From Candidatus Tariuqbacter arcticus (GTDB lineage Bacteria > Electryoneota > Tariuqbacteria > Tariuqbacterales > Tariuqbacteraceae): a stretch of 5,377 nucleotides of DNA. Under the pieces are notes generated by a model. The model was not told the DNA's origin. It was given only the letters and a program-made list of their open reading frames with translations, and searched no databases. A program made the position numbers and the translations under genes. The stretch is from positions 1 through 5,377 of the forward strand of contig JABMRZ010000246.1 in assembly GCA_013202315.1 (NCBI GenBank), written 5' to 3'. This document shows, one piece after another, positions 5,214 to 5,377 of this stretch. Each line of letters begins with the position of its first letter. Position 1 is the first letter of the stretch.

Positions 5214-5240
5214 CAGCATCAATGTTTCCCCTCCCTTCCT

Positions 5241-5265
5241 GTCATTCCCGCGAAAGTGGGAATCC
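5241..5265. repeat. REP-like hairpin, GTCATTCCCGCGAAAG type
   Basis: ATTCCCGC, loop GAAA and GTGGGAAT (5244-5263) form an 8-bp stem with one G-T pair, closed by a GNRA-type loop. The sequence matches the widespread intergenic repeat whose usual form is GTCATTCCCGCGAAAGCGGG. Such units often occur in opposed pairs, and a partner appears at the window end. Confidence 0.7.
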
Positions 5266-5363
5266 GGAGATTGGGTCCCGGCACTATGGGATAACAATCT
5301 AAACTAATAGCAATTTTCATCACATATAATCGGGACGGCGCCACCAAGCATTAAAAAAGGGTA

Positions 5364-5377
5364 TGGATTCCCGCTAA
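5364..5377. repeat. Truncated inverted copy of the REP-like repeat
   Basis: TGGATTCCCGC followed by TAA runs to the window edge and reads as the inverse arm of the unit at 5241-5265 (its GGGAATCC end). The rest lies outside the window. Between the two copies there is no supported gene. Confidence 0.5.

Larger units (their letters stand above)
5190..5307. repeat. 118-bp imperfect inverted-repeat element
   Basis: TTAGTTTATCCC at 5190-5201 is matched in inverse by GGGATAA (5288-5294) and AAACTAA (5301-5307), with six extra bases between the two right-hand blocks. Inside lie the hairpins at 5198-5213 and 5244-5263. Size and plan resemble the element at 2889-3025, although the sequences differ. 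Confidence 0.4.

Noticed and set aside
5154..5294. 46-residue frame beginning MSRLYLLDIW
   Set aside because: It contains the VIPAKVGIR string that results from translating the REP-like repeat, and has no ribosome-binding site.

Overview
The window holds six protein-coding genes, all on the + strand, separated by AT-rich intergenic stretches of about 165-270 bp. Several of these carry palindromic repeats. Base composition is moderate, roughly mid-40s % GC by eye. The best taxonomic clue is the pair of a PorX-type response regulator (receiver plus PglZ phosphatase-like domain) followed directly by tsaE, an arrangement I know from Bacteroidota. Strong Shine-Dalgarno sequences on three genes, and intergenic palindromes of the ATTCTGAACGAAGTGAAG and GTCATTCCCGCGAAAG types, fit a candidate phylum of the FCB group (Zixibacteria, Marinimicrobia or KSB1-like) better than a classical Bacteroidota. 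This placement is an inference.

Layout. Bases 1-110 hold the edge of a repeat and a candidate promoter. Bases 111-1454 encode a zinc-dependent amidohydrolase of the SAH/MTA/5'-deoxyadenosine deaminase type. Bases 1455-1718 are a regulatory gap with candidate promoters and TTGCAA-centred palindromes. Bases 1719-2865 form a three-gene accessory cluster: a stand-alone NifX/MTH1175-type protein, a DUF5320 protein with a Gly/Arg/Trp-rich body and a C-terminal coiled coil, and a 74-residue Gly-rich protein ending in a six-cysteine CPxC module. Bases 2866-3124 hold a 137-bp inverted-repeat element and four tandem heptamers. Bases 3125-5109 hold porX and tsaE, which overlap by four bases (ATGA). Bases 5110-5377 hold a direct repeat, two hairpins and REP-like repeats, one cut by the window end.

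The most interesting part is the middle cluster. The NifX-like gene and the DUF5320 gene are each preceded by the same two-block promoter sequence (TTGATATTCA, then 8 or 10 bases, then CAATTATAA), which suggests co-regulation. No nitrogenase gene is visible, so a general iron-sulfur role is more likely than nitrogen fixation. My hypothesis is a multi-protein counterpart of archaeal IssA-type thioferrate storage: a NifX-family domain working with separate cationic glycine-rich partners, one with a coiled coil for oligomerisation and one with a cysteine module for metal. porX and tsaE form an independent operon, probably conserved by ancestry rather than linked in function to the cluster.
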